Positions 34,341 through 43,093 of a stretch of DNA of 64,000 nucleotides are shown piece by piece. The stretch is from contig NZ_CAJRAU010000008.1 of the NCBI RefSeq assembly GCF_907165045.1, positions 124,001 through 188,000 on the forward strand, written 5' to 3'. The notes beneath the pieces are model-generated. The model ran no database searches, was not told the origin of the DNA, and worked only from the letters and a program-made list of their open reading frames with translations. Made by a program: the position numbers and the translations under genes. The stretch's first letter is position 1. Each line of letters opens with the position of its first letter. The stretch is from Dyadobacter linearis (GTDB lineage Bacteria; Bacteroidota; Bacteroidia; Cytophagales; Spirosomataceae).

Positions 34341-36836
34341 ATGACCTCTTTTTTTGAGGAAGAAACCACGCTTTTTGTTGATTTGATTTTGCCGGTTCCG
34401 GTGCCTTCGTTATTTACTTATCGGGTTCCGCGCGAGCTGAGCGGGCTTGTGAAAGTAGGCGCGCGGGTGATTGTTCAGTTTGGTAAAAAAAGGGTGATTA
34501 CTGCGGTTATAGCAAAAATTCACTCGACGCCACCGCCGCAGTACCAGGCGAAATATATCATGGAACTGCTTGATGAGCAGCCTATTGTAACCAATCACCA
34601 GCTCGAACTGTTCAAGTGGGTAGCAGAATATTATCTCTGTAATATCGGCGAGGTACTTAATGTAGCCTTGCCCGCCGGTTTAAAAATCACCAGTCAGTCG
34701 AGGATCCAGTTGAACCCCGAGTTTGAATATGAGGATCTTCTGACGGATCAGGAAGCGATTGTAATTGAGGAGATCAAAAAACATCAGACACTCTCATACG
34801 AAGAGGTGGAGCGGTTGTTGCAAAAGTCGAATATCACATCTATAATCAAGTCACTTGTAGGCAAACGGGCGGTGATCCTTTACGAGGAAGTGAAGGAAAG
34901 ATACAAGCCAAAAGTTGTCAAAAAGATCAGACTGACAAGTGCTTATGTCAGTAATGCGGCGCTGTCTGCACTGGCAGGTTCGCTTGAAAAGAATCAGAAA
35001 CAGCAGGATATTCTGCTCAAATACCTCAGTTTCATTCCGGTTTACAATAACCCCGACCTCAATCAAAAGGGTTTAGACAAATCTATTTTCGGCGGCGACG
35101 ATTCCATTTCCGCTTCGTCATTGAATACATTAATTAAAAAAGGAATCTTCGAGCAGTTTGAAATATTTATTTCCCGGTTTGAAGAAATTCCCGCAGGTAG
35201 TACCACTGCAATTACTTTGACTGAAACCCAAACAGAGGCAGTCGCGCAGATTCAGGAGCATTTTAAACACAAAGAAGTAGTACTCCTGCACGGAATTACC
35301 GGTAGTGGTAAAACCGAAGTATACATTGACCTAATCCGTCAAGTGCTCGAAAGCGGCTCGCAGGTACTTTTTCTATTGCCCGAAATCGCATTGACCACAC
35401 AGATTGTGGTGCGATTGAAAAAGGTTTTTGGAGATGTAATGGGAATTTATCACTCTAAATTCTCGGACAACGAGCGCGTCGAAGTTTGGAAAGGGATCCT
35501 CGACGGGAAGTTTCAGTTTGTAGTTGGTGTGCGTTCCGCTATTTTTCTTCCTTTTGATAATCTGGGTTTGATTATTGTGGATGAAGAGCATGAATCTTCG
35601 TACAAACAGCACGATCCGGCTCCGCGCTATAATGCCCGCGATGTGGCGGTGATTATGTCTTATATGCACAACGGGAAAACGCTTCTTGGCTCTGCAACTC
35701 CTTCACTGGAAAGTTATTACCACGCGACAAGCGGCAGATATGGATTGGTAGAAATGAAGCAGCGTTTCGGAAATGCCGCACTGCCGACTTTTGAATTGAT
35801 TGACATTAAAAAAGAGAAAAAACAGAAGAAGATGAAAAATGAATTTTCGTCTGTTTTGATCGAACATTTACAGCATAACCTCAAACACAAAGAGCAAACG
35901 ATCCTTTTTCAGAACCGCCGCGGGTATTCGCCTTATATGCAATGCGAGGAATGCAACTGGATTTCTGAATGTGCCAATTGTGATGTTAGTTTGACTTACC
36001 ACATGAAAGTGAGGGAGTTACGCTGTCATTACTGCGGGCACAAGGAAGAAGTGCCTCGTACCTGCCCCAACTGCGGCTCTCCGAAAGTGAGGACGATCGG
36101 CTTTGGTACCGAAAAGATCGAAGATGAAATTAACCTGATGTTTCCCGAGGCGCGCGTGCAGCGAATGGATATGGATACCACGCGCGCGAAAAATGCATAT
36201 CAGCAGATCATTCAGGATTTTGAGGTTGGTGGGATTGATATTCTCGTTGGTACACAGATGGTTAGCAAAGGTCTGGACTTCGATAATGTGAGCATTGTAG
36301 GTATTTTCGATGCCGACAGAATGATCAATTTTCCGGAGTTCAGGGCCACTGAGCGGGCTTTTCAAATGCTGACACAGGTGAGCGGCAGAGCAGGAAGGAG
36401 GGCGGACAAACCGGGGAAAGTGCTGATTCAAACCGCAAATCCAGGCCAAAAATTGTTGGAAAGAGTTGTCCTGAATGATTATATAGGCATGTACGAATCT
36501 GAAATCGGAGAGCGTGAAAAATATAACTACCCTCCTTTTTCGAGACTGATTAAAGTTACTGTCAAGCATATTGACGAGGCTACTGCAAACCGTGCTGCGA
36601 AGGTACTGGCTGAAAAGCTGGCCGGAAATCTCGGTTTAAGCAGGGTTTTGGGACCTCAGCCGCCACTCGTGGAAAGAGTAAGAAATCTGTTTTTGTTCGA
36701 CATTCTCATCAAACTTGAGCGAGAAAAGATTAATTTTAAGGCGGCAAAGTCATTCATACAGGAAAAGGTAATTGACATATTGACCGACAAAACATTGAAA
36801 AGCATCCAGGTCGTGATTGACGTGGACTGTTTATAA
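34341..36836 (+). CDS. priA: Primosomal replication-restart helicase PriA
   Basis: This 831-residue protein has the 3'-DNA-binding domain at the N-terminus (FVDLILPVPVPSLFTYRVP), Walker A LLHGITGSGKTEVY, a DEEH box (LIIVDEEHESSYKQ) and a zinc region with eight cysteines (CEECNWISECANCD...CHYCGH...CPNCGS). Helicase motifs such as ILVGTQMVSKGLDF and QVSGRAGR follow. PriA reloads the replisome at stalled forks. It is followed by pyk after 27 bases, so the two may share a transcript. Confidence 0.96.
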   Translation: MTSFFEEETTLFVDLILPVPVPSLFTYRVPRELSGLVKVGARVIVQFGKKRVITAVIAKIHSTPPPQYQAKYIMELLDEQPIVTNHQLELFKWVAEYYLCNIGEVLNVALPAGLKITSQSRIQLNPEFEYEDLLTDQEAIVIEEIKKHQTLSYEEVERLLQKSNITSIIKSLVGKRAVILYEEVKERYKPKVVKKIRLTSAYVSNAALSALAGSLEKNQKQQDILLKYLSFIPVYNNPDLNQKGLDKSIFGGDDSISASSLNTLIKKGIFEQFEIFISRFEEIPAGSTTAITLTETQTEAVAQIQEHFKHKEVVLLHGITGSGKTEVYIDLIRQVLESGSQVLFLLPEIALTTQIVVRLKKVFGDVMGIYHSKFSDNERVEVWKGILDGKFQFVVGVRSAIFLPFDNLGLIIVDEEHESSYKQHDPAPRYNARDVAVIMSYMHNGKTLLGSATPSLESYYHATSGRYGLVEMKQRFGNAALPTFELIDIKKEKKQKKMKNEFSSVLIEHLQHNLKHKEQTILFQNRRGYSPYMQCEECNWISECANCDVSLTYHMKVRELRCHYCGHKEEVPRTCPNCGSPKVRTIGFGTEKIEDEINLMFPEARVQRMDMDTTRAKNAYQQIIQDFEVGGIDILVGTQMVSKGLDFDNVSIVGIFDADRMINFPEFRATERAFQMLTQVSGRAGRRADKPGKVLIQTANPGQKLLERVVLNDYIGMYESEIGEREKYNYPPFSRLIKVTVKHIDEATANRAAKVLAEKLAGNLGLSRVLGPQPPLVERVRNLFLFDILIKLEREKINFKAAKSFIQEKVIDILTDKTLKSIQVVIDVDCL

Positions 36837-36863
36837 AAATCATTTCTTACTGCAAAATCCCCT

Positions 36864-38303
36864 ATGTCTTCCAAAAAAACCAGAATTGTTGCAACAGTAG
36901 GTCCGGCCTCAGAAACAAAAGAAACATTATATGCACTCGCAAAAGCCGGAGTAAATGTATTTCGTCTTAATTTTTCTCACGGTACCCACGCCGACCACCT
37001 TGCAAGACTCACTACGATCAGGGAGATCAACGAAGAACATGGACTGAATCTGGCGATCCTGCAAGATTTACAAGGACCCAAGATCCGTATTGGCCTTGTG
37101 GCTGAAAAGGATGGGGTTCTGATTGAGCCGGGCAAAAAGCTGATTCTGTCCAATACAGAGGTATTAGGTACTGCCGAAAAGGTTAGTACTCCTTACGATG
37201 GTATGTATAACGACGTTAAAATCGGCGACCGTATCCTGATGGACGACGGAAAACTGGAAGTGCTGGTAACCGGACTTGACGGTAGCGACGTGGTAACGGA
37301 AGTAATTTACGGCGGTTACCTGAAATCTAAAAAAGGTGTAAACCTTCCAAATACGAGAGTATCAATGCCTTCTGTAACAACAAAAGATTACGAAGATCTT
37401 GACTTTGGACTTGAAAACAACGTAGAATGGATTGCTTTGTCATTCGTTCGTACTGCGGCTGAAATCCTGAAAGTAAAGGAATACATCGCGAACAAAGGTA
37501 AAACGGCGCGTTTGGTGGCGAAAGTTGAAAAGCCGGAAGCGATCGTGAATATTGACGAAATTATTGAAGCAAGCGACGCGATTATGGTAGCTCGCGGTGA
37601 CCTGGGTGTTGAACTTCCTGCCGAGGAGGTACCGATGATCCAGAAAATGATCGTTGATAAATGTAACAAGGCCGGTAAACCTGTAATTGTTGCCACTCAA
37701 ATGCTGGAAAGCATGATCGACAGCCCACGTGCGACACGCGCGGAGTTGAACGACGTAGCAAATTCAGTGTTAGACGGAGCTGACGCGGTAATGCTAAGTG
37801 CGGAAACTGCTTCCGGTAAATATCCGATCCTTGCCGTTGAAAGCATGACACGGACCATTGAAAAAGTGGAATCGGCTACAAACAGCATTTATTTCAAACA
37901 CCATGCATTTGTAAATGAAAGTCCGGGTTCTTTCAAATTGAACGATAATGTGGTAATGAGCGCCTGCCGCCTTGCCCGTGATACGCAAGCGAGCGCAATT
38001 ATCGGGATCACGCGGTCAGGTTATACTTCTTTCCGTTTGTCTCACCACCGCCCAAAGGCGAGTCTGATTATTTTCACTTCTAACAAGGTGTTAATGAATC
38101 AATTGGCTCTTTACTGGGGAACGAAAGTTTATTTTTACGACCGTGATCAAGACGTATCGACTGACGATCTGATCGAGGATATCAAAACGTTTTTGGTTGA
38201 AAAAGGCGAGTTGCAAAAGGGAGATGTATTTATCAATACCCTCAGCATGCCGGTTTCGAGACAACGTAAAACGAATACAGTGAAATTGAGCGTTGTAGAG
38301 TAA
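36864..38303 (+). CDS. pyk: Pyruvate kinase
   Basis: This 479-residue enzyme shows RIVATVGPASE, VFRLNFSHGTHADH, ILQDLQGPKIRIG, EKPEAIVNIDEII and the catalytic signature MVARGDLGVELPAEEVP. The later segments VIVATQMLESMI, DGADAVMLSAETASG and SAIIGITRSGYTS are also present, covering the A, B and C domains. It makes pyruvate and ATP from phosphoenolpyruvate and ADP. Length is standard. An intrinsic terminator overlaps the end of the convergent gene downstream. Confidence 0.97.
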   Translation: MSSKKTRIVATVGPASETKETLYALAKAGVNVFRLNFSHGTHADHLARLTTIREINEEHGLNLAILQDLQGPKIRIGLVAEKDGVLIEPGKKLILSNTEVLGTAEKVSTPYDGMYNDVKIGDRILMDDGKLEVLVTGLDGSDVVTEVIYGGYLKSKKGVNLPNTRVSMPSVTTKDYEDLDFGLENNVEWIALSFVRTAAEILKVKEYIANKGKTARLVAKVEKPEAIVNIDEIIEASDAIMVARGDLGVELPAEEVPMIQKMIVDKCNKAGKPVIVATQMLESMIDSPRATRAELNDVANSVLDGADAVMLSAETASGKYPILAVESMTRTIEKVESATNSIYFKHHAFVNESPGSFKLNDNVVMSACRLARDTQASAIIGITRSGYTSFRLSHHRPKASLIIFTSNKVLMNQLALYWGTKVYFYDRDQDVSTDDLIEDIKTFLVEKGELQKGDVFINTLSMPVSRQRKTNTVKLSVVE

Positions 38304-38329
38304 TTTACAAGCTATATTATAGAAGAAGG

Positions 38330-38355
38330 GACTGCTTTAACCGGCAGTCTTTTTT
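38330..38355 (+). terminator. Terminator after pyk
   Basis: GACTGC (38330-38335) pairs with GCAGTC (38344-38349), followed by TTTTTTG. The hairpin lies within the last codons of the convergent gene at 38337-38882. Confidence 0.7.
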
Positions 38356-38882
38356 GTTTTTGGACTTTCAAATGCATCTATCGCAATGTAATTATCGCCT
38401 CCATCGCCACTCATTTTGTAAATAGTAGCTCCTTTTGGACAATGATCAAATACCAGTTTGAGGTAGTCAATGGGTGGAATAGTATCTCCTGGCCGATTTA
38501 AGAATTTAATGTTGGCAAAGCTTTCAGCCGATAATTCCTGTTCTGAGGAAATGACAAAGCAGGTTCTGCTATCGAGTATGAGATGAATGTGGCTATTAAA
38601 ATTATGCTGATCCAATTTAACAACACTCAGATTTCCCTTCGCCAATACCAGGTAAGTGTTTTGCTCATCGCCTTTAAAGAATTTCTCAAAAAGATACTCC
38701 GTGCATTCTTTGAATAGCGAATCATATACATTGATATCATTCGCAGGTCCTGCAAATGCAAATCTGATGCATTGAATATTAGCTGCAAGTTCGCGCTCGG
38801 CATTTGTTAAGCCGGCAAGAGGAAAGTCCGAAGAGAGATAGAGGTTTTCTTTGAAGATATTTTGGAAGTGGTATGTTGTCAA
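38337..38882 (-). CDS. Hypothetical protein, family not recognised
   Basis: This 181-residue soluble protein has no signal peptide or membrane segment. Segments include FKENLYLSSDFPLAGLTNAE, ECTEYLFEKFFKGDEQNTYL, IHLILDSRTCFVISSEQEL and YIAIDAFESPKTKKTAG. I cannot assign a function. It is A+T-richer than pyk beside it and lies downstream of the type IX-secreted esterase gene on the same strand, with an 18-base gap if that stop is used, so they may be cotranscribed. Its 3' end includes the pyk terminator. Confidence 0.65.
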   Translation of the reverse strand: MTTYHFQNIFKENLYLSSDFPLAGLTNAERELAANIQCIRFAFAGPANDINVYDSLFKECTEYLFEKFFKGDEQNTYLVLAKGNLSVVKLDQHNFNSHIHLILDSRTCFVISSEQELSAESFANIKFLNRPGDTIPPIDYLKLVFDHCPKGATIYKMSGDGGDNYIAIDAFESPKTKKTAG

Positions 38883-38900
38883 AATGCCAGGTCAAATTCT

Positions 38901-40688
38901 TTATTTAACTATCACAAATCTCTTTGTAATACCCAACGTTTCCGCTTGTAGGAGACAGGTATAAGTTCCTGGTGCATTTGATTTCATATCCAAAGGGTAA
39001 CTGAATTCGCCATTGGTATGAAATCCATCAGCCAATTTTTTTATGGTTCGGCCGGATACATCTAATACTTCCAATCTAACTGCTCCTGCGGCAGGCAACG
39101 TAAATGAGATAATTGAAGGCTGATCTGTGACGGGATTCGGACTAATTATCAATTTATAGATACTTTCATTACTAACATATGCGTCTTTTCCCTCGGCTGA
39201 TAAACGTGCAGGTGCTAGTCCGCAAAAAGCTTTTCTTAAATATTCAGGTGACAAAAGCCAGTTACCATTCGGATCTTTGACGTAGCTGAAACCATCATCA
39301 CCTGTCGGGTTCGTGCCAGGTGAATTTGTTTTACTATTCCATCTATATTCATTAAATCCTGCCGCCAGCAAAATCGGGAATCCTGGTAAGCCCATTTGAA
39401 AGTTTCCTGTCGGAACAATTGCGGCCGGAAACAGATTACTTGCTGTTCCATATATCGCAAGTCTCCATGAAGTTGCCAGATCTATAAGCCCCCACATATA
39501 AATGTGAGTTCCGTCCAGTCGGGTAGATATTCCATCAGTTGATGGGCCTGGATGTACATTTGGATCAGCGCCAATCAGGGCGTTTTGGGCATTGATAACA
39601 TTCATTGAGGTTGTCCCGCCTGTCAATGATGCCCGCGCAACATACCAGGTCAAATTCGGAGATCCGAAATCTGTCCGGGATTTATTGATCACGAATTGCA
39701 AGCGACTTTGGTAATTTGCGGAAGAAGTACCTGCACTATTATCTGCTTCCCCCTGATGCCATAAAACAGCCTTTAGGCCAAATACTTTGCCATAGAATTT
39801 TAGGGCATTCTTTAAACCTAAGTATGGTTGTCCCTTGGCATCATTCATGCTTACATTGTATAAAGCACATAGATAGGTTCCAAACGCGTTTGTAGTGATA
39901 CCCTTCGCTCCCTCTTCCCAATTAAGTACTGTTGTTCCTCCAATAGCAGCGTTGAAGAAAGCCGAAGGCACTTGCTGATTGATTGCGATTTGCTTTCCTA
40001 GGGGAGCATAGCACCAGCTATTGAACCCATTTGCTCCGACACGGAATAAGGTCGGATCTATTTGTGGAATGAGCTTTTCCATCCTTGGGTATGAATAAAT
40101 ATCCTTTATGCATGTCCCATCAAAATTGTGCACACTAACACAGTCGTAAGAAGGATCGTTAGGTAAATACGTATTTTGATTAAAATTATCACCCTTTCCA
40201 ATAGCTTGCGCATTGGACTGCCCGGCAATAATAAATACATCACCTACACCAAAGCGAATTGTCGAAAAAGCCTGTACAGCTGCCCCAACACCACCGTTTG
40301 TAGCCATAATTTTTAAGTCATACCATCCGCCATCAAGATTAGCGAGCTCATTCTTAAACAATCCTGCACTTTTATTGAACAGAGAAAATTGTGTCCAGGG
40401 AATCTTGTCAGAGACGTATGTACCGAATTGCAAATTCAGCTTTTCTACTTTATAGTAGTAGGTGTATTGAGGACAGGGATCAGTTTCGCTGGTTGGTTCT
40501 GTGAAGAATTGCCCCGTAAAAATTACATTAGCCTTATTTGAACTGTTGCGCTGAGTTACAGACCTATTAATTGGCCAGGTAATGGAAACGGAATATGCCA
40601 GCACGGAGATGCACGAAATCAAAACAATAGTAAATGTGAGAAATAGCCGTTTACAATGTATGTTCTGAACAAATAGGGAAATTTTCAT
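38901..40688 (-). CDS. Sialate O-acetylesterase-like (SASA) secreted protein with type IX sorting domain
   Basis: This 595-residue protein has a signal peptide (FLTFTIVLISCISVLAYS). Its SGNH-type SASA domain has VFIIAGQSNAQAIGKGDNF (block I with the nucleophile Ser) and KAVLWHQGEADNSAG (the HQGE motif), and a late DGTHIYMWG. It ends with a type IX sorting domain (LIISPNPVTDQPSIISFTLP to TKRFVIVK). SASA enzymes remove acetyl groups from sialic acid or other polysaccharides. It should be exported to the cell surface. The ATG at 40688 gives a clean signal peptide; a GTG at 40721 would overlap the upstream stop (GTGA). It forms an operon with the SGNH-like lipoprotein gene. Confidence 0.8.
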   Translation of the reverse strand: MKISLFVQNIHCKRLFLTFTIVLISCISVLAYSVSITWPINRSVTQRNSSNKANVIFTGQFFTEPTSETDPCPQYTYYYKVEKLNLQFGTYVSDKIPWTQFSLFNKSAGLFKNELANLDGGWYDLKIMATNGGVGAAVQAFSTIRFGVGDVFIIAGQSNAQAIGKGDNFNQNTYLPNDPSYDCVSVHNFDGTCIKDIYSYPRMEKLIPQIDPTLFRVGANGFNSWCYAPLGKQIAINQQVPSAFFNAAIGGTTVLNWEEGAKGITTNAFGTYLCALYNVSMNDAKGQPYLGLKNALKFYGKVFGLKAVLWHQGEADNSAGTSSANYQSRLQFVINKSRTDFGSPNLTWYVARASLTGGTTSMNVINAQNALIGADPNVHPGPSTDGISTRLDGTHIYMWGLIDLATSWRLAIYGTASNLFPAAIVPTGNFQMGLPGFPILLAAGFNEYRWNSKTNSPGTNPTGDDGFSYVKDPNGNWLLSPEYLRKAFCGLAPARLSAEGKDAYVSNESIYKLIISPNPVTDQPSIISFTLPAAGAVRLEVLDVSGRTIKKLADGFHTNGEFSYPLDMKSNAPGTYTCLLQAETLGITKRFVIVK

Positions 40689-40717
40689 AGCTATCAGGAT
40701 AGTTAAATGTTCATAAA

Positions 40718-42124
40718 TCACTTCACTTTTTCCATTTCCTTCGCATACAGTCCCACATCGATTAATGGGATTTTTGATTGATACGATGCATTCAAAACTT
40801 TGATGACTTCATTTGCTAATACAGCTTGCCCTATTGCGGAGGGATAAATTCCATCCGCAGAGAAAAAATTACCATGGGAATAAGAAGGATCGATTTTATA
40901 ACCATCATCAGTAACATAGTTTCCCGATAGAATTTTCTTGTAAATAGCGTAAAAGTCAACTAGTGGATGATTGTATTCCTTTGCCCATTTTGCTACAAAT
41001 AAATTATTATATAACTCGGGTCTCGAAGCTTCCCTTTCATTAATTATATCCAGATCAGTTAGATATTCATTCTCGCTATTCCCATTAAAAAGATCTATTA
41101 CTTTTCTGGTTGGCAAAAATATGGTTCGGTTATTTGCCTCCTGAATGTCTTTTTCTGATACCGCAATTTTGATTGGCTTATTCAGCTTAGACGAGAGATT
41201 TTTGTAGTTATACCAATTGAAGTAAGGAAAGTCGAGAACGTCAGGTATTGTCGCATATACATATTTCGTATTGTTCTTTTTTAGATAGTTGATCACATTT
41301 AATTCCCAAAAAACTTCCCGGGGGCCCAGTAACCCAGCCTGTCCGCCTTGGATATGACTTTGAATATAGACATCGGCATTAATGTCGACTATTGCTACGT
41401 CCGGTTGAATTGAATTAAGATATTCCCAAACTGACTGTTTTTCCGAATGCACGACTCTTGATAATAAGGAATTTGTCAGATTACCAGTTGTCCATAAATA
41501 ATTTGCATCCATCGCGTACGGAGGAAGCGGGATATTATTGCGGTATTGAATTTCATTTAATAATGTAGTCTTTGGGTTCAGTTGGTAAGAATTTGGATGA
41601 TTGCCTGGAACTGATAAGTTATGAACAAGCCCTTGGGAATAGGGTGCGAAGAAGTTTTTCTCAGGGTCAATGTAGGCCAGATTGTTAGTTACTTTTGACC
41701 AAGATGGTAATTCTGAATCAGATTGTCTGAGATAATATCCCGTCCCATTACCGTTCTGTTTATCAAAAACTGCCTGATTGAAGTTTTTTAAACCCATTTG
41801 TCTCGCGACGAGATTGGGATAGGAGGTAAGCTGGCCCTGTCTGGTCAGCCCTCCATCTCTATATCCTGCTGCAGTCCCGGTACCAATTGTTAGTAAAACG
41901 GGTTCTTTTTCGCCGGATTTGAGAGCTCCTAAGTCTACCTTTCCAGATTGCGGCGTCCAATTGAAAGATGGATCTGATTTTACGGGGATACTTACCTCAG
42001 AGACAAGCAACGGATTGTCCGACTGCCATATACTTTCAATTTTTTCTTCAATGCCGACGTTGCTGCAATTAATTACAGTTCCTGAGCTTAGTATAGCCAG
42101 AAAGATTGCTAATTTAGTTTTCAT
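40718..42124 (-). CDS. SGNH/GDSL-hydrolase-like lipoprotein lacking catalytic residues
   Basis: This 468-residue protein has a signal sequence ending in a lipobox-like VINC (Cys20). The fold follows the Bacteroidota SGNH/GDSL lipoprotein pattern: block I reads LTIGTGTAAGYRDGGLTRQG where family members have G-N/D-S-L-T-A-G-Y, and the end reads FFSADGIYPSAIGQAVLANE where D-G-x-H-P-T is expected. The nucleophile Ser and the catalytic His are therefore replaced by Gly and Tyr, and the block III segment VAIVDINADVYIQS also lacks the usual G-N-N-D. It is likely a binding or scaffold protein, not an active esterase (inference). It is upstream of and coupled to the SASA gene. Confidence 0.7.
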   Translation of the reverse strand: MKTKLAIFLAILSSGTVINCSNVGIEEKIESIWQSDNPLLVSEVSIPVKSDPSFNWTPQSGKVDLGALKSGEKEPVLLTIGTGTAAGYRDGGLTRQGQLTSYPNLVARQMGLKNFNQAVFDKQNGNGTGYYLRQSDSELPSWSKVTNNLAYIDPEKNFFAPYSQGLVHNLSVPGNHPNSYQLNPKTTLLNEIQYRNNIPLPPYAMDANYLWTTGNLTNSLLSRVVHSEKQSVWEYLNSIQPDVAIVDINADVYIQSHIQGGQAGLLGPREVFWELNVINYLKKNNTKYVYATIPDVLDFPYFNWYNYKNLSSKLNKPIKIAVSEKDIQEANNRTIFLPTRKVIDLFNGNSENEYLTDLDIINEREASRPELYNNLFVAKWAKEYNHPLVDFYAIYKKILSGNYVTDDGYKIDPSYSHGNFFSADGIYPSAIGQAVLANEVIKVLNASYQSKIPLIDVGLYAKEMEKVK

Positions 42125-42451
42125 GACTGATAAGATTTAGATTTAAAATGCTTTTTTAATTCGCCTTGATAAACTAACCGTGGCAATTGGAGTATAGGAA
42201 TACGCCACAATTGCCGCAGATTATCGAATCTGAAAGTTCGACACGGGCAAATGTCAATAATTGCGAGAAATGTTGAGAGAGACTTAATTATTGGCAGGCT
42301 AGAACTTAGCTGAATCCGCTGCTTACTTGTAACTTTTACTATTGGAATAATAGCGGTAATGCAGAAGATTTTTCAAATCTAATATTTTGTACTATCAATA
42401 CAAATTGGTTTAATATTTTCCCTGAATTTCACTTGTAGTAGTCTTCCGTTT
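42125..42451. other. Intergenic region with an inverted repeat upstream of the SGNH-like gene
   Basis: No gene is supported. GGCAATTG at 42182-42189 and CAATTGCC at 42208-42215 form 8-bp arms of an inverted repeat about 60-90 bases upstream of the SGNH-like start; it could be an operator. No clear TAnnTTTG promoter is visible. The stretch is A+T-rich. Confidence 0.45.
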
Positions 42452-43093
42452 TTAACAAACCGAAAATACCTTAGTATCAGTCGTAATATAAATCTTTCTA
42501 TTCTTCGTTAAATCCATTTGAAATCCCCCAGTGAAAACGCCGAAACTTGGCAAAATAGCCTGGTGATTATCTACGACAAAACAAGGCAGGCGAACACTTT
42601 GGCGGCCTTTTCCGTAGGTTGTGAAAACGGGGTGCACGTGGCCGGCGAAGACGAATTTATTCTCAATTGCATCTACTTTCGGGTGATGTGTAAAAACGAA
42701 ATCACCTTCTTCGTAATCATTTAAATGCACTGCAATATCAGCTTCCAAAAACAAGCTCACAGGCAAAATATCGTGGTTGCCAATTACGATCAGCATTTCG
42801 ATATAATGGTGCTGCATTCGCCAGTCGTGAAAAAGCTCCCATTCTGCATTGTACTGGTTGTGAAAAAGGTCGCCTAGGAAGATAATTCGGGTAGCGCCGG
42901 TATTTTGAACGAGCTCATTGAGCCGCTTGAAATTGTTGTCGATCGCATTGGGCGGCACTGCAATTCCTTCTTTTCTGAAATGCGTAATCTTGCCTAAATG
43001 GAGGTCTCCGATCAATAATGTCTGCGTTTCCTCCCAGAAAATGGCCTTCTGACTTAATAAAATAAAATGTTCCCCTCTAATTTCAATCTGCAT
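42452..43093 (-). CDS. pdeM: Ligase-associated DNA damage response endonuclease PdeM
   Basis: This 213-residue calcineurin-like phosphoesterase has all metal motifs: IGDLHLGKITHFRKEG, IIFLGDLFHNQYN, IVIGNHDIL and VFAGHVHPVF. The segment between motifs I and II (FRKEGIAVPPNAIDNNFKRL) is typical of the PdeM branch linked to a bacterial ATP-dependent ligase. It is thought to act as a nuclease or phosphodiesterase in DNA repair. It overlaps the helicase gene by 11 bases, so the two are coupled. Confidence 0.9.
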   Translation of the reverse strand: MQIEIRGEHFILLSQKAIFWEETQTLLIGDLHLGKITHFRKEGIAVPPNAIDNNFKRLNELVQNTGATRIIFLGDLFHNQYNAEWELFHDWRMQHHYIEMLIVIGNHDILPVSLFLEADIAVHLNDYEEGDFVFTHHPKVDAIENKFVFAGHVHPVFTTYGKGRQSVRLPCFVVDNHQAILPSFGVFTGGFQMDLTKNRKIYITTDTKVFSVC

